A stretch of 64,000 nt of DNA from assembly GCA_963682025.1 (NCBI GenBank), contig OY821520.1, forward strand, positions 132,861,319-132,925,318, read 5' to 3'. The translations under genes were made by a program, and so were the position numbers. The notes beneath the pieces are model-generated. The model was not told the DNA's origin and searched no databases. It saw only the letters and a list, made by a program, of their open reading frames with translations. Below, one piece after another: positions 10,111-21,574 of the stretch; position 1 is the first letter of the stretch, and the number at the start of each line of letters is the position of its first letter. This DNA comes from Cordilura impudica (taxonomy: Eukaryota; Arthropoda; Insecta; Diptera; Scathophagidae).

Positions 10111-12573
10111 GTCATTTGAGCACGTCGGCAAAATATTTGGCGATCCGATTATTTTTATACTTTTGTGACCTTGTCATGCTCAAGAACTGTAAGAGAAGTT
10201 AAGTTAAGTTGAGGCAAATCCACGACAAAAAATATGATTTAATGATCAGATACAATTCATGTGGTTTTTCAAGTGTTTTTCCTATAAGAACTATTATTTA
10301 ATAAAATAAATATTTATCGTACAATTTTATACATATATCTGTGTTTATATATATCAGTAATAATTTAATGAACTTAATTCACAACATTATTCACGGTTCT
10401 AGTAGAAATTAATTTTTGATAAATAATTATTTCCTGTATGCTATGATAAATTAAAGAGTTTTTCATTTATCAAATGGCGCCTTAGGTGACTTACAACTAA
10501 TTGGTATATACTATAATAATATATTATTTTATTAAGTTACGTTCCGATACATTAAAATAATTAAAAAATAACTATTTAATAAAAAAAGCAATTTTTTTAT
10601 AATCAATCAATAAATTATACCAAAAAACGAACATACAGTAAGCGCAAATATATATAATAAACGAAAGCGCTTAATTACCTCATACACATTTATAAGAGCT
10701 GGTGTAAGGATGAGGTATACAGTTTTTTTAATACTTATATTATGGGAGACATAAAACCAGAATAATAAATCAAATTTTATGTACTGAGAAAACATGTGTA
10801 GAGAAAAAATTACATCTGATGAAAAGGCACTGTAATCCATAAATATCCACTCAAATAATAGGATTCGACTGTTTAGCATGTATGCTCTTGGAAAAAGACA
10901 AGAAAACTAAAAACTTTTACAAAAATTGCCAAAGAAATACCAAAGAAAACAAACGATATGTTGACAAACCTAAAGAAGAAGCCTCGCAAATTGTACAGAA
11001 ATATAATCATCTTATTGGGAAATATGGAGTCCAATGAATTATGTCAAAAGTATCGAATACTGAATTGCAAAAGTTTGATATTTTCTGACGGTAAAAATTC
11101 AATCTGAATGCACAGATTCGCATCCATTTGCGTAATGGGAAGATTTAAGATACTATGGGAAGCTAAAGTAATGATTTATATCCTCGAAAACGAATGCGGA
11201 GACTTAGGTAGAAATTTTAGATGAGGTATTTGTAAATAAAAAATGACGCGCCAATATCATAACGCACGTATTTATATCTTCAAGGTCACGTAAACATTTC
11301 TTTCATCAACCTCAACCTTTAAATTTAAATTTTTGGAAAATAATTATGGCCCATTATTGGGTGATTGGTATAAGGCAAAATTCTATCTAAATCAGTTTAT
11401 GAGATATTGCACATCACGTTATCAAAAAAATAGTTAATTCAATGGAACGTAATGTTTAAGAAACATATGACTGATTTATCTGTTATTTTCATTGTTAAGG
11501 CGATTTGTTGTGACCGATGAGTTCTTCAACAGTTTTCTACTGACTGAGACCAAACGTATCTTATTTGAAAGGTATTTCTTTTGAGATGTTCAGTAGATTT
11601 ACAGATTTAAACAGTCTGTAATATTTTTGTGGAGTAAAATGCATTTAAAGTTGTTACTAACACATACACAAAGTTATACAATCCTATGTGTGTGTTTATT
11701 AAATTTGTTAATGTGGTTGTGAGTTTTTATCTTCATTCACAATATTAATTGTGTTGAATTGAAAAATAATTTTGATCCTAAACCAATAATTGGACATAAA
11801 CCAATACCGAAAATAATCGATATTTAAAAAGTGTTGAATTGTGAATTGGCTAAAATTGATTAGCATACCTTTAGGGTCTTTATTAAATGAAAAAATAAAA
11901 TTTCCTAGAATTTGCACTCGAATTTCGGGGGCTGGAATCTGCTAGTATTATACTATTATATAAATTTTTATATATGAAAAATACTCTTATAAAATATACT
12001 TCAGATTGACGATTGCGTTCTACGGAAAAATGAAATGAAAATCACAAGTAATCATTTCCCATTTCCTAGGTGATCTAACTAAAAAAAAATATTATATATT
12101 TCATTAAGCTTTCAGTTGATATAGCGAAAGCTTCTACTTGCTGTAGTGCTTCGTTGTACTGGCCAGATTGAACTTAATTTCTTCTATCATATTAATTTTT
12201 AAACAAGTATTTCTTTAGATGGTTATCATTGATCTATGAATTGCTTTATGACTTGTTTTTTTTCAGTTTTTTTTTACCTAAACTTAATGCTTTTATTAAC
12301 TTAAGAGTCAAGTATTTCTTTAAATTTATGATCGTAGTTTACAATTCAATTGTATCTATTGTTTTTAAACTTCAATAATTTTTTGTCGTAACACTTCCTC
12401 TCAAGGTGTGTAAATTATGTTTGTAATATTTTTTTTTGCTGATCATCAGGCACAAAATCAGATAATGCTAAATAATGAAAATAATAGCTTTTAAGAAGTA
12501 AATGCAGCATTAATTATATATATTATTTCTACAAATTTTATCACATTTCAAATATATTATTTTTTAATTTTAG
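10111..12573. other. no recognisable gene; ends at a splice acceptor
   Basis: AT-rich DNA. The last part is probably intron of the gene whose exon begins at 12574. I could not identify an upstream exon. Reading frames near 10600-10880 are AT-biased and look accidental. Confidence 0.5.
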
Positions 12574-13376
12574 TTAAATTTGCTAAAGAGTCGGACACAC
12601 TTACATCAGCTAATGCTTATAAATCTGAAAAATATGATTTACCTATTACAATGAAACCCAGAGGTTTTCATGTGCCAAAAATAAGGCCAGCACAATCAAC
12701 ACAAGATTTCGTTCAGCCGTCAGCCCAAAATTATTACTCAGCTTTATTTCCCAATATACCATCCTTAGGTGGTGCTGAGCCATATTATCCCTTAACGGAA
12801 GAGCCCCTGGTGGCGAAATTGTTAGCTCAACAGTTTCATCAAAGAGCCCAAAAATCTCTTTCCACCTATGATGCTGCCATATTAGGCTCTGGTGATTTTG
12901 GCATTTTAAAAGGTGGCACATTCTATGGCGACGATGAGACACCCTATGAAATTGGCAATGAAGAAGAGAGTAGTGATATTTATTATCAAGAGGCCAGCAA
13001 TGCTCACGGTGGTTCTTCCACAGAAGCCTTCATACAAAAATATACCTATCCCGAAGAACAGTTTGCACAATTCCGAGATTTTGCTGATTTAGGAACGCCC
13101 GCCGATTCGGCCTTTTCACAGTACGTGGTGGTGTATGCAGCTAAGAATAATTCAACACTCGGCCAGATGAAGGATTCAAAACCAAAAAACATATTTGAAC
13201 AATTACAAGAAATTGATAAAGAAAAGGCTTTGGAAGTTAAAAAACTAAAGAAAAATAATACCAGTTTAAGTACAACTAAACTAAAATTGGTTAAAACGAA
13301 ATTAGCGGAAAAGAAGTTGACTAAAAAGCAACAGCTAACCATAACAGATGATGATCCTTTGATGGCTTTAAGTTAA
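12574..13376 (+). CDS. terminal coding exon of an unrecognised host gene
   Basis: A splice acceptor (TTTTTTAATTTTAG at 12560-12573) precedes an open frame of about 267 codons ending in TAA at 13374-13376. The frame is open from 12576, giving KFAKESDTLTSANAYKSEK before the first internal ATG at 12651. The exon therefore seems to start with two bases of a split codon (phase 1 intron). The protein has a YYSALFPNIPSLGGAEPYYP stretch, a Gly- and acidic-rich middle (GDDETPYEIGNEEESSDIYY), then a basic, Lys-rich, probably coiled tail (residues 180-230 counted from 12651) ending TDDDPLMALS. No enzyme motif or membrane segment is visible and I do not recognise the family. Codon use is balanced, unlike the AT-driven frames nearby, and there is no internal stop. 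No clear AATAAA signal follows closely. Confidence 0.75.
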
Positions 13377-13828
13377 GGGTTGAAGATATAAAATTTTGAT
13401 TTAAAATATACTTTATAGCTTTAGCTGTACTATAACTTTAAAGTGGGGTGACTAGAAGAAAACCGATAGTTTCAGGCGAATACAATTTTTCGAGATTTTA
13501 ATGTAATTAAAAGAAAGGCGGTGAAACTTAAATTATATTAATGTATAATTAAGTTATTCACTGTTTCTTGGTTTACTAGTCGGAATCCATAGTGAGCCTT
13601 TTATTGTGTGTCTGTTTCCTCTTTGTTCCGTCTACGAACTGCTGAAAAATTACTCCATAAAAAGTGAGTATAGGTTATGATAGCAATATATCGCTTTAAA
13701 AATATCGTTAAAGAAAATTTGTAGATATGGTGATTTGGGCGATTTTTCGCTAACACCTTATAAATTTTTTTTTTTTGGCGATTATAGGTTTTTGTGATAT
13801 TATTTTTAAACTATTTTTTACATATTTT
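13377..13828. other. 3' flank of the host exon
   Basis: Probably contains the 3' untranslated region. No coding motif. I could not place a convincing polyadenylation signal. Confidence 0.4.
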
Positions 13829-13906
13829 TATACCCTCCACACCACTGCACAGTGGTCAAAAGCGATTAAAAATCTATAACTTTTTTATTTCTTCACCGAA
13901 ACTTTT

Positions 13907-14108
13907 GAAACAGGGTACTCGGGGGGTTTTGGGGTTGCTGAACACGAATCAGATATCACGTTTTTAAAATTCAAAATGGCGGATCCAATAGGGCGGAAAA
14001 TTTTTTTCTTTATGCTCGGGTTAGCTTGAAACTTGGTACTCGGAGGTTTTTGGGGTCGCTGAGCATGAACCTGATATCAGCTTTTAAAAATTAAAAATGA
14101 GTGAATCC
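13907..14108. repeat. two diverged tandem units, period about 121 bp
   Basis: Units start GAAACAGGGTACTCGG (13907) and GAAACTTGGTACTCGG (14028). Both continue with a TTTTGGGGTYGCTGA block and a GATATCA block. The only difference of note is substitution, not length. Confidence 0.65.
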
Positions 14109-14156
14109 TAAAACACTTATCAGATTTTTTTAAAAATAACTAACACAATAAACAAC

Positions 14157-14418
14157 ATATCGAGGGCTTATATTCAAAAAGTGCTATCTGCATTAATAAT
14201 TATTGTAAAGAGAGCGTGTAAAACTAATGTATTAATAAGATCTGAGAGTATTTGTCGATTGAGTTGCCACAATATCTATTAAGAAATAGTCGTACTAATC
14301 GTGAATGATATCAAAATTAATATTATATTTGACAGTTATATCAGAGAACAGTTTGAAATCAAAAGTTAATATTGCTGTCAAATGTAGATAGCACTTTTTG
14401 AATATAAGCCCTCGATAT
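14157..14418. mobile_element. MITE with 38-bp inverted ends
   Basis: Left end ATATCGAGGGCTTATATTC at 14157-14194, complement at 14381-14418 with one clear mismatch. The TA dinucleotides at the edges suggest a Tc1/mariner-type target (element TCGAGGG...CCCTCGA). It is 262 bp with no coding capacity. Confidence 0.8.
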
Positions 14419-15669
14419 TTAAAATAAATTTATTTCATATTTGTATAGATAACAGCTTTTTTTTTAACTACACCAAATTAAACTAATATAAACTAAACAA
14501 CTAATTCTAAGGCCCTGGAAGCAACTCGGTGTTATTTTTCACTTTTTTAATTCTAATACTACTTATTAACGGATCTGAGGATATTAAAAGGTAGTGAAAT
14601 ACGTCTTCATTATTTAATTTTCTTGATACATTTCTGCTATTATTTAAAAATTAAAAATTTTGTTGAACCAATGGCGACTCCCAAATGGTTAATAATATCA
14701 GCTCCATGTATCAACACCTTATGAACTGAGCGGAGCATATAATACCAACCATATAGGCTGACAAAATTTTTGTCCACCGGCGGCTGGATAAGATAACCAT
14801 TTATCATATCATTAAATTTGTATGATAATAACTATATAATTGACTTAAAAATTTGTATACAAAAAATTGTATGCACGTACATGGCACATATATAAATGAA
14901 CTTAAAATTAACCTAACTAAAACGGATCAATAGCCCTTTCAAATACCTTTCATTTGATATACAGTATGTACATATTCATTTAAAAGTTGTTGTGCAAAAA
15001 GTTAAAAAACGAAAAACATCCATTTTCGTATGCATTATATCTCCCAAAAATTGGGGGTTCCGCCCAAGAACCAAAACACTGGTCCGCTTTTTCATGCTCT
15101 ATCACAATTGTGAAGTGCAGGAAGAACTTTTTAACCGTTTGAAAAACTTCCCTATTGAGATCGTATGAATTTTTTTAAAATACACTTATAAATAGGGTAC
15201 CTTGAAAATGCTCTACATTAAAAGTTTCATAATATTGAACTTAGTTGTAGAAACACATTTTGTTTAGGACCCTTAGGTGTATTAAATACCGTTTATAGCT
15301 ACGCGGTTGAGAGCCGCTATTTTTTTTGGCAACTTATGCTTATTTCATTTTTTTTAAACCTATTTTTTTTTGCCACTTAGAAGTTATATGAAATAGTCAC
15401 TCAAATGCCCAAGGAATTACATGATGTGATTAAAAACAAAATACATTTTTTATAACTGTAAAGCTATAAACAGTGCACTGTGCAGAGGGTAGTTATAGTT
15501 ACTCAATCAGTTTAAAATTCAATGAAATAAAATACGCAGACTCTATAAACTATATAATTCTTGATGCTGTAAAAGGAGAAGTCAATCTGAAGATGTCCGT
15601 ATGTCTGTCCGTTTGCTCGTTGAAAATGTTCTTTTATGCACAGTAGGTCGAGTGGATGACACCACTTTG

Positions 15670-16278
15670 GGTTGATGTTCTAGGCATGGGAATTCAATGT
15701 GTTGCTCGTTGGAACCAGCATGTTTTTCAAGTGTCGAAAGAAGCATTCAAGTGACTTAGTTTTCTAAAACGGTGTAAAAATTACTTCACTCCTCCTGCCC
15801 ATATATGGGCAAGAGCTTCAAAGTCTATTTTGGAGCTACTGCACCGTGTGCAAAGGAGGGCGTTGGCGCTCATCAATGAAAATAGGGTATCCAACTCTAT
15901 TGTGGAATGTGGGTTATGTAGCACTCTTCTATAGATATTACCCTGGGAAATGTTCTTCTGAGATTAGCGAACTTATTCCAAGTGCCCGAGATTCGGTTCG
16001 CTCTACCCGCTTCTCTAGTAGATCCCATCCGTTTGTAGTCTATTGTCCAGTTGACCGCACAACGCATTACAGAGAGAATTCGTTTATCAGTCGAACTAGC
16101 CGTATGTGGAATAAACTCCCCGCAGAGGTCTTTCCTGACAGTTATAATCTAATAAAATTTAAGTCAAATATCCACAAACACTACTCCCTCTTTCCTCCTT
16201 CCCACAACATATTTTCTTGAAATCAACACAATGCACTGCATTTGTAGGGGGCATCCCCTGAGTGTTGGTTAAAAAAAA
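15670..16278 (+). pseudogene. LINE reverse-transcriptase C-terminus, 5' truncated
   Basis: This is the 3' end of a non-LTR retrotransposon of the same family as the copy at 39480-41066. The frame from about 15846 gives ISELIPSARDSVRSTRFSSR, then HPFVVYCPVDRTTHYRENSF and SRTSRMWNKLPAEVFPDSYN. The last block, ending LIKFKSNIHKHYS, is the usual C-terminal domain after the palm of Jockey-group polymerases. Upstream, 15700-15845 carries shorter matching pieces (the VFQVSK block and the LELL-RVQR block) with deletions and stops. The 3' end GCATCCCCTGAGTGTTGG plus an A run at 16270-16278 matches the other copy exactly, fixing the terminus. Confidence 0.85.
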
Positions 16279-16429
16279 GTGTTCGCCATAATCTGCAGCA
16301 GTTTGCTATTTTATTTGAAGCCTCTAGACCAACCCGGTGAGGAATGACGTACGAAAATGTGAAGATACTCCAATAAAGTTACATATAAAACTAAATAATA
16401 TTGAAAGATGATTATATATCATAGAACAT

Positions 16430-16519
16430 TTATCATTGATGCATACACATTTTTGTTTTCTTATTGATTTTGATTATATTTTGTACTTTTTAACAAAAAT
16501 GTGTATGCATCGCTGATAA
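16430..16519. repeat. 90-bp palindromic mini-element
   Basis: Arms 16430-16457 and 16492-16519 share GATGCATACACATTTTTGTT and its complement, with 2 mismatches in 28 bases around a 34-nt AT-rich loop. No gene. It could be a minimal MITE. Confidence 0.75.
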
Positions 16520-16763
16520 GTAAAAAAAAAAAAATGTAATGACATTTATTTCCATTTATGCTTATTATATTTCATAATTGCTTTCAATTAAGGAAGCACG
16601 AAAATGCCTAAACTTTTATAAATAGTATTCTTATCATTTTAAAAAATCTAGCTATTATTATTTGAAATCTAGCAAATTTTATCTCCTAATTCTGATAAAC
16701 ATTGTTATATTATTGCGTTTATCAAAGGTATAGTAGAGCCGAATTTAACAATTTTATTTGTTC

Positions 16764-16981
16764 TTTATACCACCATGTGGTCAGGGTATAATGACTTTGT
16801 GCTGATGTTTGCAACTATCAACAATGTTTGCCCTAGACCCATCGTTTGTTATACCAATCGGCTCAGAATCACTTTCTGAGTCGATTTAGCGATGTCCGTC
16901 CGTCCGTCCGTCTGTATATCTATGTAAATTTTTTAATCAAACTACAGGCCGCAACTGTGAACTTATTTTTATGAAATTTCG
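16764..16981 (+). mobile_element. HINE-like repeat, 5' segment of a split copy
   Basis: TATACCACCATGTGGTC 5' end, GTCC microsatellite at about 16900-16911, then GAAATTTC, where a LINE interrupts it. The copy resumes at 18901 and again at 20109. Confidence 0.85.
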
Positions 16982-18900
16982 TCCTAGAAAATAAAAAATG
17001 TTACGATAGTTATCTTTGTAAAATGAATTCAAATATAAAAAAAAAAAAAATTCCAAAAATGTTTTACAACTTTGTAAATTCTAAACGTAAAATTTCATCA
17101 TACCCAACCACTATGAAAATGAATGGTACTGTCCTTTCAAACGATGTTGATATTGCAAATGTTTTTGCTGAATTCTTTGCGTCCACATTTTCCACAATGA
17201 CGTTAAACAACACACGATATCCCTATGATATTCCAAGGCTGACATTAATTAATATTTCATCCTTAGACGTGTTGACTTTACTTAAGAATCTAAGAAGTAT
17301 AAAAAGTTCACCTAATCCCGGTCCAGATGGTATTCCCAGCTGTATCTTAAGAAATTGTGCTGAAATATTGGCTGCCCCGTTAACTCTTATATATAATAAC
17401 TCTCTTAAATTCGGCTTCTTTCCAAAGTGTTGGAAAAATTCATTTATTATTCCGCACTACAAATCTGGTAGCCGCAGTGATGCTACTAATTATAGAGCAA
17501 TTGCAAAGCTTAATGCTATACCTAAACTTTTTGAGAAAATTATAACTGATATATTATCACACGAAATGTCATCAATTCTATCACCAGCTCAACATGGCTT
17601 TTGCAAAGAACGGTCTACGACTACTAATCTAATGGAATTTACTTCCTATATAAACTCTGGATTCTGCAAAAATAAACAAACTGATGTTATATACACGGAC
17701 TTTAGCAAAGCTTTTGATAAGGTTAGCCATGATCTACTGCTAGCGAAACTTGATGCTATTGGATTCTCCGGGAACTTCTTAAAATGGATTCGGTCGTACT
17801 TAAAATATCGTAAGCAATGTGTAATTTTCAATAACTCTAAATCGAAATATATAGATGTTACTTCCGGTGTCGCGCAAGGGAGTCACCTTGGACCTCTCCA
17901 ATTTTTACTGTTTATTAATGATCTACCAAAGTCTATTCAATATAGCAATATTCTTATGTATGCCGACGATGTAAAACCATCATAAACAATGAAGACAGTA
18001 TACGTCTCCAGTCTGACTTAAATAGCTTCTACAAATGGTGCAATGTCAACTTAATGGAATTAAATCTTAAAATATGTCAGTCTATGACCTTCTCTAGATA
18101 TTCGCCATCTTCGAACGACTATGTCATCCATGACAAAAAACTAAACTCAGTTGAATCGTTCATAGATTTGGGAGTTCATTTTGATAAAAGACTAAGTTTT
18201 AATTCTCACGTAACAATGACTGTTAATAAGGCAAATGGTGTTTTATCTTTTATAAAGCGTTGGGCAAAGGAATTTAATGATCCTTATATAACAAAAAATC
18301 TATTCACGTCTTTGGTCAGGCCGATACTTGAATACGCATCAGTAATCTGGGATCCACAGTACAATGTTTTCATCAAAAAACTTGAATCAGTTCAGAAACA
18401 ATTCTTACTATTTTGTCGTCGATATCTTGAGTGGAATGCGGAATTGAGTCTTCCACCGTATCGCAGACATTTGGCTCTAATAAAGCTTCCAACTTTGAAA
18501 AGTAGAAGGATAATTTCTAATGTAATATTCTTCCTCAACCTGGTTCATGGTAAAATTGATTCTGAATGCCATCTTGGAAAAATTTGTATAAATGTCCCTT
18601 ACAGACAACTTCGATCGTATGAGCCGGTTTACCTGAATTTCCACAGATCAAATTTCATTAATTTCGGTCCATTCCGTAGAATTTGCACCGAAGTGAATTG
18701 ATTTATTTAATTGATTTTATTTAATTGATTTGTCAGATGATGTTGATGTTATTAAAAGAAGATTAACGACATATTTGAACTCTAATGATTATGTTTATAA
18801 CTGTATTTAAAGTCGGTATTATTTTTATAAAATATTTTTGTAAATATTGCTCAGCTGTTGCTTTATTGTAGTTGAATTAAATAAATAAATAATTAAAAAA
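16982..18900 (+). mobile_element. Jockey-like LINE inserted in a HINE-like copy
   Basis: The flanking halves of the repeat (ending 16981, resuming 18901) fix both boundaries to within a few bases. The element is 5' truncated (no endonuclease) and ends in an A-rich TAAATAAATAAATAATTAAA tail, as expected of target-primed reverse transcription. Confidence 0.85.
17023..18701 (+). pseudogene. LINE reverse transcriptase, one frameshift
   Basis: Non-LTR reverse transcriptase. The first frame (17023-17985) shows the fingers and palm in order: PGPDGIPSCIL, IIPHYKSGSRSDATNYRAI, PAQHGFCKERSTTTNLMEF, DVIYTDFSKAFDKVSHD (catalytic D), SGVAQGSHLGPLQFLLFIND and the YADD catalytic box at the end. A single-base shift right after YADDVK throws the frame into a stop. 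The thumb and C-terminal region continue from 18054 to 18701 (SFIDLGVHFDKRLSFNSHV, LVRPILEYASVIWDP). Both catalytic regions are intact and only one lesion is obvious, so the copy is fairly young. The Jockey-group label comes from motif style only. Confidence 0.88.
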
Positions 18901-19327
18901 GCTTCTATTGGCCATAGCACGAACGCTATTGAATTTGGTGAAAATCGATTCATGTTCAGACCTAGTCCCCATACAAATGACCCCTATGAGATCGACTTAT
19001 TTTAACATATAGGTTTCGATCAAATTGGGTGTGTGTACATCCATTTATCAGTAGGCAAAGAATAGGCCTTGTATGGCAATCCTTAGTCATAGCCCCAACA
19101 TGAATGTGACTTCCAATCTTCATTTAAATCTATCAAAAGAATTTGTTTTGTATATGTTGTTGCAAAAAAAAAAGTGACTAGCAAATAATGTTAGGATTGG
19201 TCCATTTATCGATCAAGTCCCTATATAAATATAGCATCCGATGAGAACTTTTTTATAGCCGGAGGCAATAAAAAATTAATAACAATGTCACTCATATTTG
19301 TTTTATAAATATTTTTTTATATCTAAT
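18901..19327 (+). mobile_element. HINE-like repeat, middle segment of split copy
   Basis: Continues the copy that began at 16764 (GGCCATAGCACGAACGCTATTG onward in consensus order) up to TATATCTAAT, where an inverted-repeat element interrupts it. Confidence 0.8.
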
Positions 19328-20108
19328 ATCTTTGGTCAGAAACGACAACCGTTTAAGTCGACTTATAAACGATTTGAGTTATGTATGCCTATTAGGGCGG
19401 GTCGATTTAAAAATCGCCCAAGTGACAAGGAAAATCGTATTCTAGGGATCAAAATAAGAAACTTTGGCCCAGGAACCATACCTCTAAATCGAATTCTGAT
19501 GCCCCGACTTTTGACATGTCTGTCTGTCTGTCTCACTTTGACCAATTTAGAGTGCCCCAATCGAGTCCAAATGTATGATCGACCCCCTCTAACTTTGTAG
19601 GGCCGACCCACCCATGCCAGTGGCACACCCCCTGGAATCCCATACAAACATTTAAACAAATCACCATTTTTGTTTAGAAATTATTTAGTAATAAAATTAA
19701 CACTCATACGTATACGTATCTTCTACTCTGCTAATAAATAATAATCATACGCCTTGACTATGTTATGTTATTCAAAAAGATCGATCGGATGAGGGTAAAT
19801 AGCTTTTAGATCACTCCGTGACTATGCGTGACTCTGACAAGACTATGGGCCAAGCTTCAGATCAATTGCATGAGGGGGAATGGGGTTACAACCTTGGCAG
19901 ACAGACAGACAGACAAATCAAAAGTCGGGACATCAGAATTCGTTTTAGAGGTATGGTTCCTTGGGCAAAGTTTCTTATTTTGATCCCTAGAATATGATTT
20001 TCTTTCTCACTTGAGCGATTTTTCTGCCTCTCTAAAAATCGACTCGCCCTAATGCCGATCATATTTTACTAACAACGCTTTATATTTACCTGAAATCCCC
20101 ATTGCTAG
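19328..20108. mobile_element. inverted-repeat (foldback-type) element
   Basis: Arms 19391-19533 and 19896-20053 are closely matching complements (ATTAGGGCG...CTAGGGATCAAAATAAGAAA...), each ending in a GTCT/AGAC microsatellite pointing inward. The right arm has an extra stretch of about 14 nt. It interrupts a HINE-like copy, and TCTAAT occurs on both sides (19322-19327 and 20109-20114) as a possible target duplication. No coding capacity. Confidence 0.65.
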
Positions 20109-20194
20109 TCTAATTAGTTAGACCTAAGAGATAGGGTCTCTAAACTCAAGGTTATCGTGTAGTCGGTCTAGGCCGACTATTATTTTCTTACTTG
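20109..20194 (+). mobile_element. HINE-like repeat, 3' segment of split copy
   Basis: TAATTAGTTAGACCTAAGAG to the palindrome (20157-20180, one change) and the CTTACTTG terminus at 20194. It completes the copy whose other parts are 16764-16981 and 18901-19327. Confidence 0.8.
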
Positions 20195-20530
20195 TTTTTG
20201 CGATTTTTTTGCTTTCTTTCGATAGCAAAAACAAAAAGTTGGGTTTAAAAGTTTAAAAGTACTTAAGAAGAAATAGAAAAAAAAATCGTTGGAGCGATTT
20301 TCGAGTGTGTACTAAAATTCTGTTCAGAAACCAATTACAGTTTGGGCCCGTGGGGTGAATAGGCATCTGAATCTGCACACTCAGATCTCAAGACAAGATC
20401 TCGGTATGCAGAACTGTTGAAAGTGATGTTTGTGGTTGCAGTGCGCTACGTTTTTAATATAATTAAATTTAAAATTTATTCACTATATTTATTTATTATT
20501 AATTTAAATATGTATTGAATTATAAAAAAA

Positions 20531-20785
20531 CAAATAAGAAAAATATATTCGGTCTTGACCGACTATACGATACCCTATACCATGGTTTACAGACCCTAAC
20601 TATTCGGTTCAACTAATTGGATGTAGAAAATAAGCATAAACCAAATTTGAGTGGCATTATTAGTATTTTTTTTGCCTCCAGATATGAAAAAGTTCATATC
20701 GGGTGCTATATATATATATGGGTACTAAGTCGAAAAATGGACCTATCCTGACCATATTTGGTAAAGTCGCTAATATATTGAAAAA
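20531..20785 (-). mobile_element. HINE-like repeat, 3' portion, first of tandem
   Basis: Palindrome (slightly altered, CTTGACC) and about 230 following bases. It is cut off at TATTGAAAAA, directly where the next copy starts in the same orientation. Confidence 0.8.
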
Positions 20786-21561
20786 CAAGTAAGAAAACTA
20801 TAGTCGGTCTAGACCGACTATACGATACCTATACCATGGTTTAGAGACCATATCGCTTCGGTCCAGCTAATTAGATATATAAAATAAGCAAAAACCAAAT
20901 TTGAGGGATTTGTTTTTAATTTTTTTTGGCTGCAGATATGAAAAAGTTCATATCGGTTGCTATATCTATATTGGGATTAGGTCGAAAAATAACCCGATCC
21001 TGACCATATTTGGTAAAGTCACTTCTATTTTGAAAAAATATATACAAACCAAATTTGTGAAAAATCTGTGCAATATTTTTGTTTTTTAATAGATTTCAGT
21101 GAAGATCGGGAAGCAGCTCTATATGGGGCCTATGACTAAATATTGTCCTATAGGGATTATTTTGGACTACTGATTAATGGATATAATGACCACATACAAA
21201 CCCAATTTGACTGAGATCTATATGATAATTTGGACCTTATTGCAATTTATGTCGATTTCATAGGGTTCATTTGTATGGGGACTAGGTCTGAACATGGACC
21301 AAATTTCACGAATTTCAATAGCGTTCATCCTATGGCCGATAGAAGCGTATGCAGCAAATTTCATCACAATATATTGATATTTGCGACCTGTAGTTTGATT
21401 ACAGAGTCTACATGGACACACAGATCGACGGACATCGCTAATCGACTCAGACTCAGTCGATCGGCGTAATGAAAGATGGGTCTAAGTCAAATATTTTTAG
21501 TAGTTACAAACAGCAGCACAAAGTCATTATACCCAAACCACATAGCGGTATATGCTATAAA
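20786..21561 (-). mobile_element. HINE-like repeat, second of tandem
   Basis: Full length. Perfect palindrome at 20799-20822, microsatellite almost lost, 5' end ACATAGCGGTATATGC slightly altered. Older subgroup. Confidence 0.88.
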
Positions 21562-21574
21562 TATTATATATAAA

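Larger units (their letters stand above)
13829..15495. repeat. possible element with TACCCTC...CTGCACAGTG ends
   Basis: The left edge reads TATACCCTCCACACCACTG then CACAGTGG. Read on the minus strand, the right edge reads AACTACCCTCTG then CACAGTGC. The two edges therefore point inward. The interior holds a tandem duplication and a MITE but no transposase. CCACTGCACAGTGG at the left edge can also fold as a small stem-loop, so this may be a Helentron-type end rather than a cut-and-paste element. Confidence 0.35.

Noticed and set aside
10607..10879. 90-codon minus-strand frame
   Set aside because: Phe/Ile/Tyr-rich composition expected from AT-rich noncoding DNA; no domain and no flanking gene structure.
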